A stretch of DNA of 64,000 nucleotides, from contig OX326960.1 of assembly GCA_946800325.1 (NCBI GenBank), positions 33,695,629 to 33,759,628 on the forward strand. The letters are read 5' to 3'. Below the pieces are notes generated by a model. The model had not been told where the DNA came from and ran no database searches. It was given only the letters and a program-made list of their open reading frames with translations. The stretch is from Luzula sylvatica. Its lineage: Eukaryota; Streptophyta; Magnoliopsida; Poales; Juncaceae. Below, one piece after another: positions 1-12,621 of this stretch; position 1 is the first letter of the stretch, and every line of letters begins with the position of its first letter. The translations under genes were made by a program, and so were the position numbers.

Positions 1-3000
1 GCAAAATACTCAGTTTTCATGTTTTCTAAAAAAAATCCGTTATTTAAGCCTAATACACAAATAAATCTATTTGTTCTAATAATTTAAAAAATGCAAAAAG
101 TCAAGTCGAACATCTTCAAAAAAAAATTATAATATATTTCAATAAAGTTCCAAAATTGATGTCTAAACCGAGCAAAATACTCGATTTTTCTGTTTTTCTA
201 AAACACTCCGTAATTGAAGACTAACAGAAATAAATTCTATTTATTTAAAATTTCGAAAAAATATAAAAAGAGAAGTCTATCACCTGCATAAAGACAATTA
301 TCAAACATTTTGTAAAATATGCCAAAATTGATATTTAAAATGAGCAAAATACTCAGTTTTCATGTTTTCCACAAAAAGCCTCTGTAACTGATTGTTAACA
401 CAAGCAAATTTCTATTTTTTAAATTTTTTTGAAAAAGAATGCATAAGGTCAAGTCCAAGAACTTCAAAAAAATCAATTATCATATTTTTCTATAAAAGAG
501 AAATATTAATGTCTAAAACGAGCAAATTTTCATATTATCCTCAAAATACTATGTAATTGAAGCCTAACACATGGAATTTCAAGTATTTTCAAAAACTTTG
601 CTAAAATGCAAAAAATTATGTCTAGCACCTAAAAAAAATGTGTTATCATATTTTTTTAAAAAAGTCTAAATTTATATCTAAAACGAGTAAAATACTCAGT
701 TTTTATGTTCTCCTTATAAAAATCCCGTAACGTAAGACTAACACAAGAAAATTTCTACTGTTCAAAAATTTCGAAAAAATTAAAAAAGTTAATTCTAACA
801 CCTTAAAAAAAATCAATAATCATATTTTTCAAAAAAAATCCGAAATTGATTTTTAAAATGAGGAAATTACTCGGTTTTCATGTTTTCCACAAAAAACACC
901 TTAATTGAAGTCTAACACAAACAAATTTTTATTTTCTGCAATATTTTGAAAAAATGCAATATGAGAAGTCTAAGACCTTAAAAAATTCAATTCATAATTT
1001 TTTTCAAAAAATTGGTGTCCAAAACGAGCAAAATACTTAATTTTCAAGTTTTTCAAAAAAATGGTGTTCAAAAAGTGAAGACTAACACAAACAAAATTTC
1101 AAAACAGTTATCATATTTATCTAAAAAATACCAAAACTGATTTCTAAAACGATTAATATACTCAGTTTTCAAGTTTTCCTCAAAAAACACCGTAATTGAA
1201 GACTAACACAAACAAATTCATGTACTTTTGTTCAAAAAATGCAAAAATTGGTGTCTAAAACAAGCAAAATACATATTTTCATGTTTTCTTCAAAAAAAAA
1301 AAAAAATCCATAATTGAAGACTAACACAATGCAAAAATGCAAAAAGTGAAGTCTAACATCCGTAAACAATTATCTAATTTCTCGAAAAAATGTCAAAAAT
1401 TGAAGTCTAAAACGACTAAAACACTCAATTTTCATGTTTTCCTCAAAAAACTATGTAATTGAAGACTAACACAAGGAAATTTTTATTTTTTCAAAAATTT
1501 CGAAAAAATACAAAAAAGAAAGTGAAACACCTTAAAAAAAATATCATATTTTTATATAAAATACAAAATTGATTTCTAAAACAAACAAAATACTCGGTTT
1601 TCATGTTTTCTCAAAAAACTCCGTTATTTAAGCCTAACACACAAAACAATATGTTAGTTAAAAAATATAAAAAATGCAAAAAGTGAAGTCCAACACCTTC
1701 AAAAAAATAATTACAATATATTCCAATAAATTTCCAAAATTGATGTTTAAACCGAGCAAAATATTCAATGTTCCTATTTTTCTAAAAAACTCCGTAATTG
1801 AAGACTAACACATACAACTTTTTATTTTTTCAAAAATTGCAAAAAAATGCAAAAAAAGGAAGTCATATTGTTAAAAAATTCTATTTTCATGTTTTCCTTC
1901 CGTAATTGACGACTAACACAAACATACTTCTAGTTTTATAAAAAATTGAAAAAATGCACAAAGAAAAGTGTAACACTTGTAGAAAAAAATTATCATATTG
2001 TTTTCAAAAATATGCCAAAATTATTGTCTAAAATAAGCAAATTATTCATTTTTTATATTTTCTCCAAAAGGCCTTTGTAATTGAACATAAACCCAAGTAA
2101 AATTCTTTTTTTCAATCATTTTGAGAAAAATGAAAAAAGTGAAGTCTAACACCTTCCAAAAAAAAACAATTATCATACTTTTCTATAATAGTAAAAAATT
2201 AATGTCTAAAACGAGCAAAATACTTAATTTTCATGTTTTTCTAAACTCCATAATTGAAAGCTAACAACTGCAATTTTTCAACCTTTTCAAAAAATTTGCA
2301 AAAATGGAAAAGTTAAATATGGCGCCTACAAAAATATAAATTCATATTTTTCTAAAAAATGTCTAAAACAAGTAAAATAATAAGTTTTTATGTTTTCCTC
2401 AAAAATACTCCGTAACCGAAGACTAACACAAATAAATTTTTATTTTTTTCAAAGATTTCAAAAAAAAGGAAAAATGAGAAGTCTGACACGAGCAAATTTC
2501 AAAATATAATATTTTCTACGAAATGTCAAAATTAATGTCTAAAACAAAAAATACATAATTTTCATGTGTTTCTCAAAAAACTCCGTAATTGAAGTCTAAC
2601 ACGAGCAAATTTCAATTTTTTTTTTCAAAAATTTCACAAAAATAATTAATTAATGTCCAACACCTTCCAAAAAACAGAATTTATAATATTTTTCTAAAAA
2701 TGAAAAAATTGATATCTAAAAAGAGCAAGTATTTAATTTTCATATTGTCGTAAAAAATCCTCTGTATTTGAAGATAGCAAACATATTTCTATTTTTTCAA
2801 AAATTTCAAAGAAAAATACTAAAATTAAAGTCTAACACCTTAAAAAAAATAATTTAGCATATTTTTCTATAAAATGCAAAATTTAATGTCCAACTCCGTA
2901 ATTGAAGACTACACATGCAAATTTCATTTTTTTCAATTGTTTTGCACAAATGCAAAAAGTCTAGTATAGAACCTGCCAAATTATAAATTATTATAATTTT

Positions 3001-3255
3001 CTAAAAAAATATCAAAGGTTATGTATAAAACAAGCAAATTACTCAGTTTTCATATTTTTCTCAAAAAACTCTGTAATTAAGTACTATCATAACCAAATTT
3101 TCATGTTTTTCCTCAAAAAAAATTATAATTGAAGGATAACACTTGCAAATTTCTATTTTTTCCAAAAAATACGCAAAGATGCAAAAAGAGAAGTCTTACA
3201 CCTATCAAAAAAATCAATTATCATTTTTTTCAATAGAATGCAAAAATCATTGTTG
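1..3255. repeat. Degenerate AT-rich satellite, about 170-bp period
   Basis: The unit recurs with the order: a 'gagcaaaatactcagttttc' block, a 'ccgtaattgaagactaacac' block, an A/T-rich spacer, an 'aagtctaacacctt' block and an 'attgatgtctaaaac' block. The first block is seen near 1, 169, 342, 519, 684, 860, 1024, 1151, 1262, 1412, 1583 and 1753, so the period is about 110-180 bp. About 19 diverged copies are present, many shortened. No coding potential is seen. The array probably continues left of the window. It looks like an old pericentromeric-type satellite, which is inference. Confidence 0.85.
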
Positions 3256-3504
3256 CAAATTGCATTCCGTAGCGTTGATATAACGCTATATAGTGTGCTA
3301 TGGAGGTCAAAAGTTGTGCATTGCGGTTTTGTTGTTCTGTTGCGAATTTTGACAATATATTCACTTTGCGGCCGTTATGGCGTGAAGCGTGTGTTGTGTG
3401 TATAGCTGCTCTACTGCATATTTTTGCAATATTGTTTTATTGGAGTTTGTATAATTTTTTTGAACTGTCTTTTATTTACGAAATTTTTTTGTAAGACCCA
3501 TATT
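3256..3504. other. Unassigned sequence after the satellite
   Basis: This stretch is less A-rich and contains 'gatataacgctatatagtgtgctatgg' type runs, reminiscent of the 'cgctatagcg' cores of plant hAT-like repeats. The 64-codon open frame inside it has no recognisable domain. I see no gene. Confidence 0.35.
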
Positions 3505-3812
3505 TATGAAAAAATCAAAAAAATATCAATAGGTATGGAAATTCAATGTTCATCTTCTCAAAAGTTAAAAAGTTAAGATGAGATTTATGAATTTTATTTC
3601 TGCAAACTTCATGATCTTTCGTAATACCGTAGGAGAAGATGAAAATATTTTAATGAACGATGTGGTTCTTCCTTATCACTATGACTTTATATTGGATATT
3701 CATGTTATGTTAGTACTATAACATATTATATTATGATGTGTACGAAAAAAATAATTATTGCTATTGTCCGCAATAAAAGTGTAGTTTCACTATATTGTCC
3801 GCTATAAGATGT
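3505..3812. repeat. Dispersed repeat S, copy 1
   Basis: Clearly similar to 61455-61848, with shared blocks such as 'cgtaataccgtag', 'gatgtgtacgaaaaaa' and 'aaaagtgtag'. The 61-kb copy has an extra 50-60 bp in the middle. The two copies flank the pair of aldehyde oxidase units, so S may mark an older duplication edge or be an unclassified transposon fragment. Confidence 0.65.
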
Positions 3813-3840
3813 ACGTCAGGGGCGGATCCAGGATTCGATA

Positions 3841-3843
<3 letters not shown>

Positions 3844-3871
<28 letters not shown>
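3844..3871. repeat. Poly-G run of 28 bases
   Basis: Twenty-eight consecutive G follow 'ggggcggatccaggattcg', a phrase common near plant transposon ends. A pure G28 is unusual in an AT-rich genome. It may be real but expanded, or a sequencing or assembly artefact; a second such run lies at 36778-36797. Confidence 0.9.
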
Positions 3872-3873
<2 letters not shown>

Positions 3874-4917
3874 AGTCAGACTAGCGTGTATTTTTTTTAT
3901 TAATTCTATATGAGTCGCCTTGAAAATTATGTTGTCGACAATTCAAAAAATTAAAACATAATCGTCAGTGTGGTCGGTTCTGTAATCGACGATAATTTAA
4001 ACAAAAAATATTAATTTTCAATAAGAAATTTATCTTGTTTTAATGTGAAATTACTTATCAAACTATAATATTCAATTTTTATAGTGAAATATGTTATATT
4101 GATAAGGACACTTTCTAGTATAATTCAGTCCACTAGTTACGTCACAAAAATTTACTAAAAGAAAAATGATGTAGTATTATATCTTTACTCTATTAAGTTG
4201 TAAAAAATTCAATAATCACATGTTCTCAACATGAGATTTTTTTAATTATAACATGAGAATTATTAAAAGAAAAAGTATCAATATATTACAAATGAAATTA
4301 GCTTTTCATGTAATTTACCATTTATACATGAAACAATGTATTTGTCGCAAGGCTTTTAATATTGACCAAAATTATTTCACAAATTTTTTTTGTTTGTATA
4401 TTATTAGAGATCATTCCTCGCTCTGCTTCGGCGAAAAACACGCAAATAAAATGTTAATTTATTTTTTTATTGACTCAGAATTGTTTATTAGTATTTCCGT
4501 TAATTTGGACTTTAGATAGTGTACAATATTAAATTTCATGAATCATTGTTTGAACTATTTTAATAAGAATTATATATTTTTTTAGTTATTGTTGTGTCCT
4601 CATTTTGGACTATTTTTATGCAGTATAAAATATCACATCATTTTAATGTATAATTTGATTTTTAATCATATGTTTATGCGTGTCAATGCAAATAAAGTTA
4701 TTACTTTTTTTTTTTACTATGAACTCAATATTAGTGTGTTTTTTTTACAAAATTTCTTAATATGATCATATGATATTGGAATATAAACTATACAATATAT
4801 ATGAGAAAAGAAATATGTTGAAAATACAAATCAAAATATAATTTATTCGAAACTTAATATAGAATTGTGCGCGACAATATCAAGACTTAATCCTTAAGCA
4901 CTCATTATAATTTATAA
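3872..4917. other. AT-rich 3' flank of AO copy 1, no gene seen
   Basis: About 1 kb of AT-rich DNA with only short chance open frames. The last stretch before 4918 is the 3' flank of AO copy 1; only about 15 bp of it matches the flank of copy 2, where a Helitron end intervenes. Confidence 0.5.
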
Positions 4918-7900
4918 TCAAGCCAATGATTCCAGGTATTTCTCGACAATATCAAGACCACAGAGCTCCTTGACCATCGGCATTGTGGTCGGAACGTCCA
5001 TCTGAAATGTGAGAGGAGAGCCTTCTGATCCCACGCCCGAAGAAAACCCTGTTCTTGCTGCTCTTATTGCCTCTCTCATTGCGCAATGAACTGAAGATGC
5101 CAGAAGCAATGGTGGCTCTCCAGATGCTACAAAAGATTGGAAAATACAGCAAGTCATTTTCTCAATATTTTATAATCATTTTGGTCATTATTTATTGCGT
5201 AAAAAAGTAATCAGGACTACCTTTGGAAGATAGCAGACGGTCCTTATTGTGAGGGCTATTAAGAAATTCGACATTGAATTTCTTGGGAATTGTGTCTACT
5301 GTTGGAATCTTGTAATTCCAGGTGCTATCACTGATTGCCAAGCCATCAGAGTTGGTCAGAAACTCCTCAGACATGAAGAAGCCGAGACCTTGAACAAAAC
5401 CTCCTTCCACCTGAGCAAGATGCATAAAGACATGTCAATAAGATAGTTTATCCATTTGTAGTCCTAAATTTAAAATATTATGTAGAAAATACCTGGCCCA
5501 AATCAACAGCAGGGTTTAAACTCTTGCCACAATCATACAAGAGGTCGCTCCTCAATATTGTGGTTGCCCCGGTGAGAAGATCAATCTCAACCTATTGTTA
5601 CAAAATTTTCATTAGATTCTCAAAATGGTGCTTCAATATTGGTTAAAATTTGAGAGGAAGAGAAACAAAAGAGGAAATTGGTTTACTTCGCTTACGGCAC
5701 CTCCATAGTTCAAGTAGTTGTTTGTAGTTTGTTCAGGAATCCAGAAAGCACTAGCTGATAGACTGACATTTTGCATAGCAGCCTGTAAATCATGAAATTA
5801 GTAACGACAAAAACTTACGGTACAGACAGACAATAAAAAAGGAAAATGTCTAACCTGGCCAATCAACGCCTCCCATGAAACGACACCCTTTTCTGCTAGC
5901 ATGGTTTGCTTGATAGGCTTCAAACGTTCAACAAGAGTACCGCACGCAAGCCGAACCGCTTCACAACTGCTCTCGGATGTGGTGCTCCCACCAGTCATCC
6001 CTCCTTGTATCAAACTCAAAGTGTCTGCCTGAATAACACGTATTTTCTCTAGAAGGTTTTCACTCCCGTCTCCCCACAGCTCCTTGAGACCAAACGAAGC
6101 CATTTGTTTCACTTTGGTCCAAAGCCCTTGGCCGATCTCAATCCCTCCCACTTCGATGACGATCGACCCATCATCAAGCACCGATACTCTACCAGGAGTA
6201 GGACGAAGAGATACTTTATATGTAATGGGCACACACGATATGCCCCTTTTCTTCCATTTGTTCAGATTATTAAATTGTTTGACCGATTCTGCACGGCCTT
6301 CATAGCTCGGAGTTGAGGCCAATTTATCGAAAATGGATGGCAATGTATAAGTAGGTGCCTCGCCCGCAGTTGTTCCAAAGAATACCTTTAAACTCTCATG
6401 GTCGTGGAGATTCTTTCTCCTAACCGCATTGGTATCGAGTGAAAGCGCGGAAGCCACATGCTCTATTATAGCTTCGGCAATAAAAGAGCCTTGCACATCA
6501 CCTGGAGCCCGCATGGCGGACTTGGATGTGTTGTTGGTCTTGCAAACTTTTATGTCTAAAGAGAGGTTGACATAATTGTATTTCTTCATTGCTTCTACTA
6601 TAGCATTTGGAAGAAGTGGGCTGAGGTCTGGGGATATGCCTGCATTCAATCTTAAGTCGAGATTTAATGCTGTGATTTTACCATCAGATTTGAAACCAAC
6701 TGAGTAATACGCCTTTGTTGGATGCCGGCCTCCCACCATTATCATGTCGGTTTTTCGATCCATGTACATCCTCACTGGACGGCGGAGTTTATATGCTGCA
6801 ATAGCACATGCACTGGCAACCTAAAGAGAAGAGAGCATGAGTAGTTAGCTAAATAAATTGAGTGTGCAGATTTTTATATTTTTTCTTTCATATGTTTCAG
6901 ATTTCTTCTTTTGACAGTAAATGCATTAATTTAATTTTCTTATATATTCATCGTGCTGCCAGAATTTCTTATGTATATTTTTTTGGAAACTCACGACAAT
7001 GCTTCTCAACGCCTTTCCCCCAAAACCTCCTCCAACTCTTCTTGTAATAATGCGCACATTGTTGAATGGAATTCCCAAACACTTTGCAACATGACTTTGT
7101 GCACCTACTGGCCATTGCTGTGAGGTGTAAATCGTCATGCAGTTGTCCTCGTCAGGAACAGCTAGTGTAGTTTGTGTTTCCATGTAGAAGTAATACTGTG
7201 AAGCTAACTTTACCTGTAAGATCATTGAATAAAATAGTTCAGGTAGCTGAATAAAATAGTTTTGATGGGAAGTCTCAAAAGGATAGAAATAATTGATAAA
7301 ATAGTACCTCAGCGGATTGAATTGTTTGATCCGCTTCAGCCATCCCTTTGTTGAAGTCGCCAATTTGTTTAGGATTAAACATTGGGGGAACTTGAAAATA
7401 GCTCTGTTTTTTAACGGCATCTTCTATAGATAAAATTGGTTCTTCCAAATTATCCATTGCGTAATCAACTATTGCTTGTTTCGCTGCCATGTTGGCATAT
7501 CTTTGTGTCTCTGCAATCTTAGAAATGAAATTACTATTAGAGAACCTTCTTAGATGATACTTTCTGCAATTTGAGATACAAGAATGAGTGGATACAATAA
7601 TGAGATTATGACATCAATTATAGTTAATGTTAGCGTAAATAATGACTATAAAGTAACGAAGAAATGAGCGCAAAGATACGTACCACAACACCAAGTGGTT
7701 GACCGGCATATTCTGCAAGAGGATCGCCGAATAATGGCTCCGGTCCAAATAGAAATTCGACTCCAACATTTTTCCCTCCTTTTGGAATGTCTTTCACAGT
7801 AACAAAATCGACAATTTTCTTTGAAGCAAGAGAAGGTTTGAAGTTGACTCCCTTCACATGAGCTAACGCCTTGGTGCTATATACAAATGCTGCGTAAAGA

Positions 7901-10900
7901 CAATCTCTCGGAGAAGGGATATCATCAACATAAATCGCCTCACCTGCACATAGAGGGTTCAATTTTTATTAGTTCCTAAGAGATTCGACTGACCTGATTT
8001 AAGTTGTACGTTTGGGGGACCGTACTATCCAACCCTGAAAACTATTTTAGTAGTTATGTTTTGTGTGCGTAAATTGATCTTCTAATGTGTATGTGTAATA
8101 TGTGTAAATTTATCTTATGACTCGCTTCAAAATAAAGTAAAGAATTAAAGCATTAAAGGTTCGAGTCAACTAAAGAATCAAACATACCTGAAGCTTGCAG
8201 TTCAGCTCCCGCTTTCGTAATTGGCTCACCAACGGGTTTGTACTCCGTATTAAGAACTATCTCTTGTTGTGAAAGGAGAGAAACATCAGTATCATCCCTC
8301 GATGCCTTGACAGACACGCCGAATTTGCTTCCGTTGGTAGCACCATTTGTGTGTTCGATGCGAGCACGTTTTGTAGGTACATTAAGGTCATTCGTGAAGA
8401 GCGATAAAAATTTGAATAGAAAACCAACTGCCAAGCTTACTCTATACTCAGGATGTGTCGTGGCATTTTTTGGCACGATCATTTCCCTGAGCAATCTTGT
8501 TGCTTCAAGTATAAGCTGTGCAGTGATGTTTTTACCCTTGAGAACATCCTCAACCTTTCTTGCTCTAATTGCATGGTTGGTCCCATAGGCACCAAAAGCC
8601 AAGCAAATGTTTTCTATGATAATCTCTCCCGTTTCTTTATCCGTGGAAGTTTGAGAAAGAAAAGCAGAATTGGCATAAGACACAGCATTACCTAGTGGCC
8701 GGGGAGCCGCTCGATATGTCTCAAACAGAACATTGCTACGGGAGGCCCAAGAAGGGATAAATATGCTCAAAAGAAGAGTTCTATGATCGCATGGGGGCAT
8801 CTCCAAGAACTCTTCTAGGGTAAGATTTAGCTTCTCTGAACCCAACCAAATAAAAACAGTTGAACCAGCGGCGAGTAATATTGTAGCGATGTCTGAATCG
8901 AATTGGTTTCTTTGTGCCAAGATCAGATTCCCCCCAATGCTTCCTATGTTTCGAACAAACGGAGAGGCCACTTGGTTCAGGTGATCTGCAATTTTGTTGA
9001 ATACCAAATTAAATTCCTTTTCACCCCTCAGTACTTCAATTGCTTTAGAGATGGTCACCGCTGAACCAATTTCTATACCATCGCCATTCCTTTTAATCAC
9101 TGAAAGCTCGGGGATATCCCGTAAGTCGATGCACTTATCATACAAGTCTTGATCCTTGTAAACACCACTACTTGTGTTCCCTACCACAAGCTTGACATTG
9201 CTTTCACTTAACGGAATTGAGTTAACCATTGCATCTAGTTCTTCGATAGTACTCGGTTTATACCAACCATTTTCTACATTTTCCGGTTTATGGTCTCTTG
9301 AAATACTTAACAATGATTTAATCTCAGATTTAAGGAACTCTGGAAATGTGCAGACTGCACCGATAGAGTAATTCGGTAATTTCTCTACACTTGCGTCTTT
9401 GTCCCCTTTTTTCCAAAAAGAGTTCAAGCCCAAATCCTCCAAGTCGACTTCAGCTGCAAAACTCTTGCAAGTATCTAGAAGGGGACGGTAACCCGTGCAT
9501 CTACACAAATTACCAGAAATAGCATTCTCTGCCTCGGAAACAGTGATCTTCGAGAACCCACTAGGAGGCTCCGGTCTGTTGGGATCTTTATCTGCATTAA
9601 CAAGAGAAGAAAAGAGAGACATGCACATGCCAGGAGTGCAAAACCCACATTGCGAGGCGTGAAAGCCTGCAACCCTTTGGTGAATAGCATGGTAACCATC
9701 TTTGGTGTTTCCGAGACCCTCGGTTGTTGTAACCGAGCAATGGTTTATACTACCGAGAAGTAATAAGCATGAACTTGTAGAGAACTCATTAACTTGATCG
9801 GTTGCCGGATCATATTTTGATAGAAGCACGACGCAAGCTCCACAACCACCTAAAAATCAGAGCAAGAAATCATATATGAATTAAAACAACTATAGATCAA
9901 TTCAATTAAGAAAATGAGGTTTTATATGGCACTCCTCAAATAAAAAAAAGTTGTGATGATGCGTCAATCGAGAAAAATTAATGGAAATTAATTAGACTTA
10001 TTAGCACTCAAATTAATGTTAATAGGTAGTAGATTATTATTATTATTATTATTTGAGTTTATTTATGACCAACCTTGTAAAAAGTAATATTTACATTTTC
10101 TTTGTCATACATAAGATAAAAGAAAAAGAAGAAAAAGAGAAAAATCTAACTTTGGTTTATCTACTATTATTTACTTGGGGTATTTTTTTGTCCGGGGATT
10201 TCTTTTAGTGTTCATTTTTAATTCCTCGACTATCAAGTTGGTGAATTTTTAGTTTTTCAATTTCTTTGAGTTAATGATTAACATTTCAACTATTAAGTTG
10301 GCACATTTTTACTTCCTGATTTAGCTGATTTATTACATTTTCATCAGTTATATGTTATATTAACTTTTGTGAGTGTCATTTTCTTTTTGAAAAAAATCAC
10401 CATATTATAAAATATTAAATGAAATTTTTTTTTATCCATTTCACTTGAAATTTTTAAAAAATAAAAAAAGTAAAATAAAATTGAAAAGTACACCACTTTT
10501 ATGTGAATTCTACATGCTCTTAGTTCCGTAGATTAATTTTATAAATTTATTTTGTTACAAAATTCATGTGAACTGGTAAATATTTTATTCATTTAGTATA
10601 TTTTAATGTGGTACATAATTATCTTTTATTTGTCAAAAAGAAAAAAGACACGTCATATCTTACGTGTCAAAGTTCACGGATACGTAAGTATTTAAGTGAT
10701 GAAATTTTATAAATGTAAGTATTTAATGTGGTACAAGAATTTTATTTCTCTCCTAAAATTTAACGTGGCCATACTCTGCAATAATGAAATTTTATATGTA
10801 TACTGATTTTATAAAATCCAGAAGGAATGTTGCCTTTTTTCTTTGTTAAGAAATGTCTCCGTCATATCTTTCATGTATTTCAAACTTGATTTCGGAAAAC

Positions 10901-12518
10901 TATAGCGTGCCCCTCATTTCCCCCATCGTATACTATATACCACTAATTAATGATTAACAAAAAAAATATTTCGTTAACAAATAATTAATATTATATAAGG
11001 ATTGTTAATACATACCTATTTTAATTATATATTAATTTATTGTTAATTAAATATTTTTTTTAATTCGTGGGTAATTAATTGGAAATGAATGATATAAAAG
11101 ATACTATGAGAAAACGAGAGGGCACGGTTAATGACCTCCATTCATTCAAAAGAGTAATGATACAGTCCACGAATTGTACCCACGAATTGCCCACGAATTG
11201 CCACGTGTCAGCCTCTGATTGGCTGCATCTTTTGCATAACTTTATTGCAGCCAATCAGAGGCTGACACGTGGCAATTCGTGGGCAATTCGTGGGTACAAT
11301 TCGTGGACTGTATCATTACTCCATTCAAAATGAATCTTTTGTGCTACTTACCTCGAAACCAGAACCAAATGTTATTTTGACTAAGAAAATACATTGATTT
11401 AGATATAAACAACTTTAATAAATGCAGAAAAATTATACTTCTTGTTTTATTTTATTTTCTTATTGTGTTTATCAAGAGTTTTACAAGTGTAAAGAAAATT
11501 CAAAGTAGCACACGGCTTGCATTAAATATAGGAAAATTTTACTCTTCCCCCAGATCCTCACACGCATCAACGACATGGAGAATTAACAACTAATCATCAT
11601 CTTAATTAACCAAATATTAACAGTTAATAGAGATTAATTATTAACTATTAATACACATGTATCTTAATTTTATATTAATTAATTAATAATTGAGTGCTCT
11701 TTTGTTAATTAATAATTGAGTGCTCTTTTGTTAATTAATATAGTGATTAGTGATTAATTTCTCATATCGAGGGTGTGTGGCGGTAAACTGGGGGTCATGA
11801 GCTCTTAAATATATGAATCCTGTCTTAGGAGAAGTGCCACGCACGTCATTTTAGGAGTTGATAGAAAGGGATAACATACTTGTACCCCAAACTCACTCCA
11901 ATCCCCTCAAATTAATTCAAGGCCTACGATGAGATGGCAAAAAATAATTATGTGGATTGATTAATTTTTTTAATTGACTCAACTAATTGTTAATTGACAC
12001 ATCAATAAATTATATTAGTACATATTAATTGATGGGTCAATTTTATTAAACGATCAATTAAATCGTTAATCGAATCAATTAGAAAGACTAATCAACTCAC
12101 TTAATCATCATTTGCCTACTCATCAAGGTTATTTTTGGTGTTACGGGACTGAATATATAATCTCTTGATAGAAACCCCTAAAATTTAGGCAACTCAAATT
12201 TATCTTTTTAATCTACAGATTTTCTACACTAAAAGTATATGCTGTAAATTATTATTATTATATAGGTTTCCTAAACTAAAATATATAATGTAAAATCTTC
12301 GGATTCAGAAGGAAATATGAAGAATAAAACATCCGAAAACCAAAAACATAATCAACGGAAAAATAAAATGATTGAATCAGTTAATTACCTTCACCGCAAC
12401 CAAGCTTAGGGCCTCTGAAACGGGTTTGGGTCCGAATAAACTCAAGCAGAGGCATCGACGGATCGAAACCCGATATTTCGTGTCTCTCTCCGTTCAAAGC
12501 AAATACTAATTTCCCCAT
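4918..12518 (-). CDS. AO: Aldehyde oxidase, copy 1 (ten exons, intact)
   Basis: Molybdo-flavoenzyme of the xanthine dehydrogenase family. Plant members oxidise aldehydes such as abscisic aldehyde or indole-3-acetaldehyde to acids in the cytosol, producing H2O2. Exons, in reading order: 12389-12518, 8188-9849, 7684-7943, 7308-7517, 6995-7213, 5855-6820, 5687-5782, 5493-5591, 5221-5410, 4918-5126; all junctions are GT-AG. They sum to 4041 nt, 1346 aa, a normal family length. Visible motifs: plant-type 2Fe-2S cysteines C41, C46, C49, C71; second cluster C111, C114, C159, C161; FAD-domain NIGSIGGNL; molybdopterin loop GGGFGGK at 815-821; [11 protein letters not shown]; and GEPP with the catalytic Glu at about 1281. 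Start chosen at MGKLVF: no in-frame ATG lies upstream, and a TATA box is 97 nt away. No lesion seen. The exact substrate cannot be told from sequence. Confidence 0.95.
10900..11132. mobile_element. MITE with imperfect inverted ends ('tgcccctcattt' family)
   Basis: The left end 'actatagcgtgcccctcatt' resembles the reverse complement of the right end near 11115-11135. The same kind of ends recur at 49084-49306 and, more loosely, at 61187-61455. It lies in AO copy 1 intron 1 and is missing from copy 2 there. The edges are approximate and no target duplication was identified. Confidence 0.6.
11152..11321. mobile_element. 170-bp MITE, perfect 76-bp arms, 9-bp target duplication
   Basis: The arms 11152-11227 and 11246-11321 are perfect reverse complements around an 18-bp loop. 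The element is flanked by 'cattcaaaa' at 11143-11151 and 11322-11330; a 9-bp duplication fits the Mutator superfamily. Each arm holds three 'cacgaattg' type repeats and a CACGTG box (11202-11207, 11266-11271). It sits in intron 1 of AO copy 1 and is absent from copy 2, so the insertion is recent. The perfect arms also suggest youth. Confidence 0.95.
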
Positions 12519-12614
12519 TTTCTTCTCTTCTCTCTGTGCTCTCCTCTTCCTCCTCTCCTTCACTTTTTCTTTACCTCCCCCCACTATCTTCGGACTAAGT
12601 GACAACTCACTTGC

Positions 12615-12621
12615 TTATATA
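12615..12621 (-). promoter_or_regulatory. TATA box of AO copy 1
   Basis: TATATAA on the minus strand, 97 nt before the ATG. It is conserved in position in copy 2 (52141-52147). The CT/GA-rich stretch between it and the ATG is the likely 5' leader. Confidence 0.7.

Larger units (their letters stand above)
9850..12388 (-). other. Intron 1 of AO copy 1 with transposon insertions
   Basis: The 2.5-kb first intron splits the codon for Gly44, inside the first iron-sulphur motif. It contains two inverted-repeat elements (about 10900-11132 and 11152-11321) that are absent from the matching position in copy 2, near 51240. The rest is AT-rich with no gene. Confidence 0.8.

Noticed and set aside
12519..12605. 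N-terminal extension of about 29 residues on AO copy 1 (and the equivalent in copy 2)
   Set aside because: The frame is open and indels between copies are multiples of three, but it has no ATG (the first codon is TTG), and the family starts at MGKLVF-type sequence. It is the CT-rich 5' leader.
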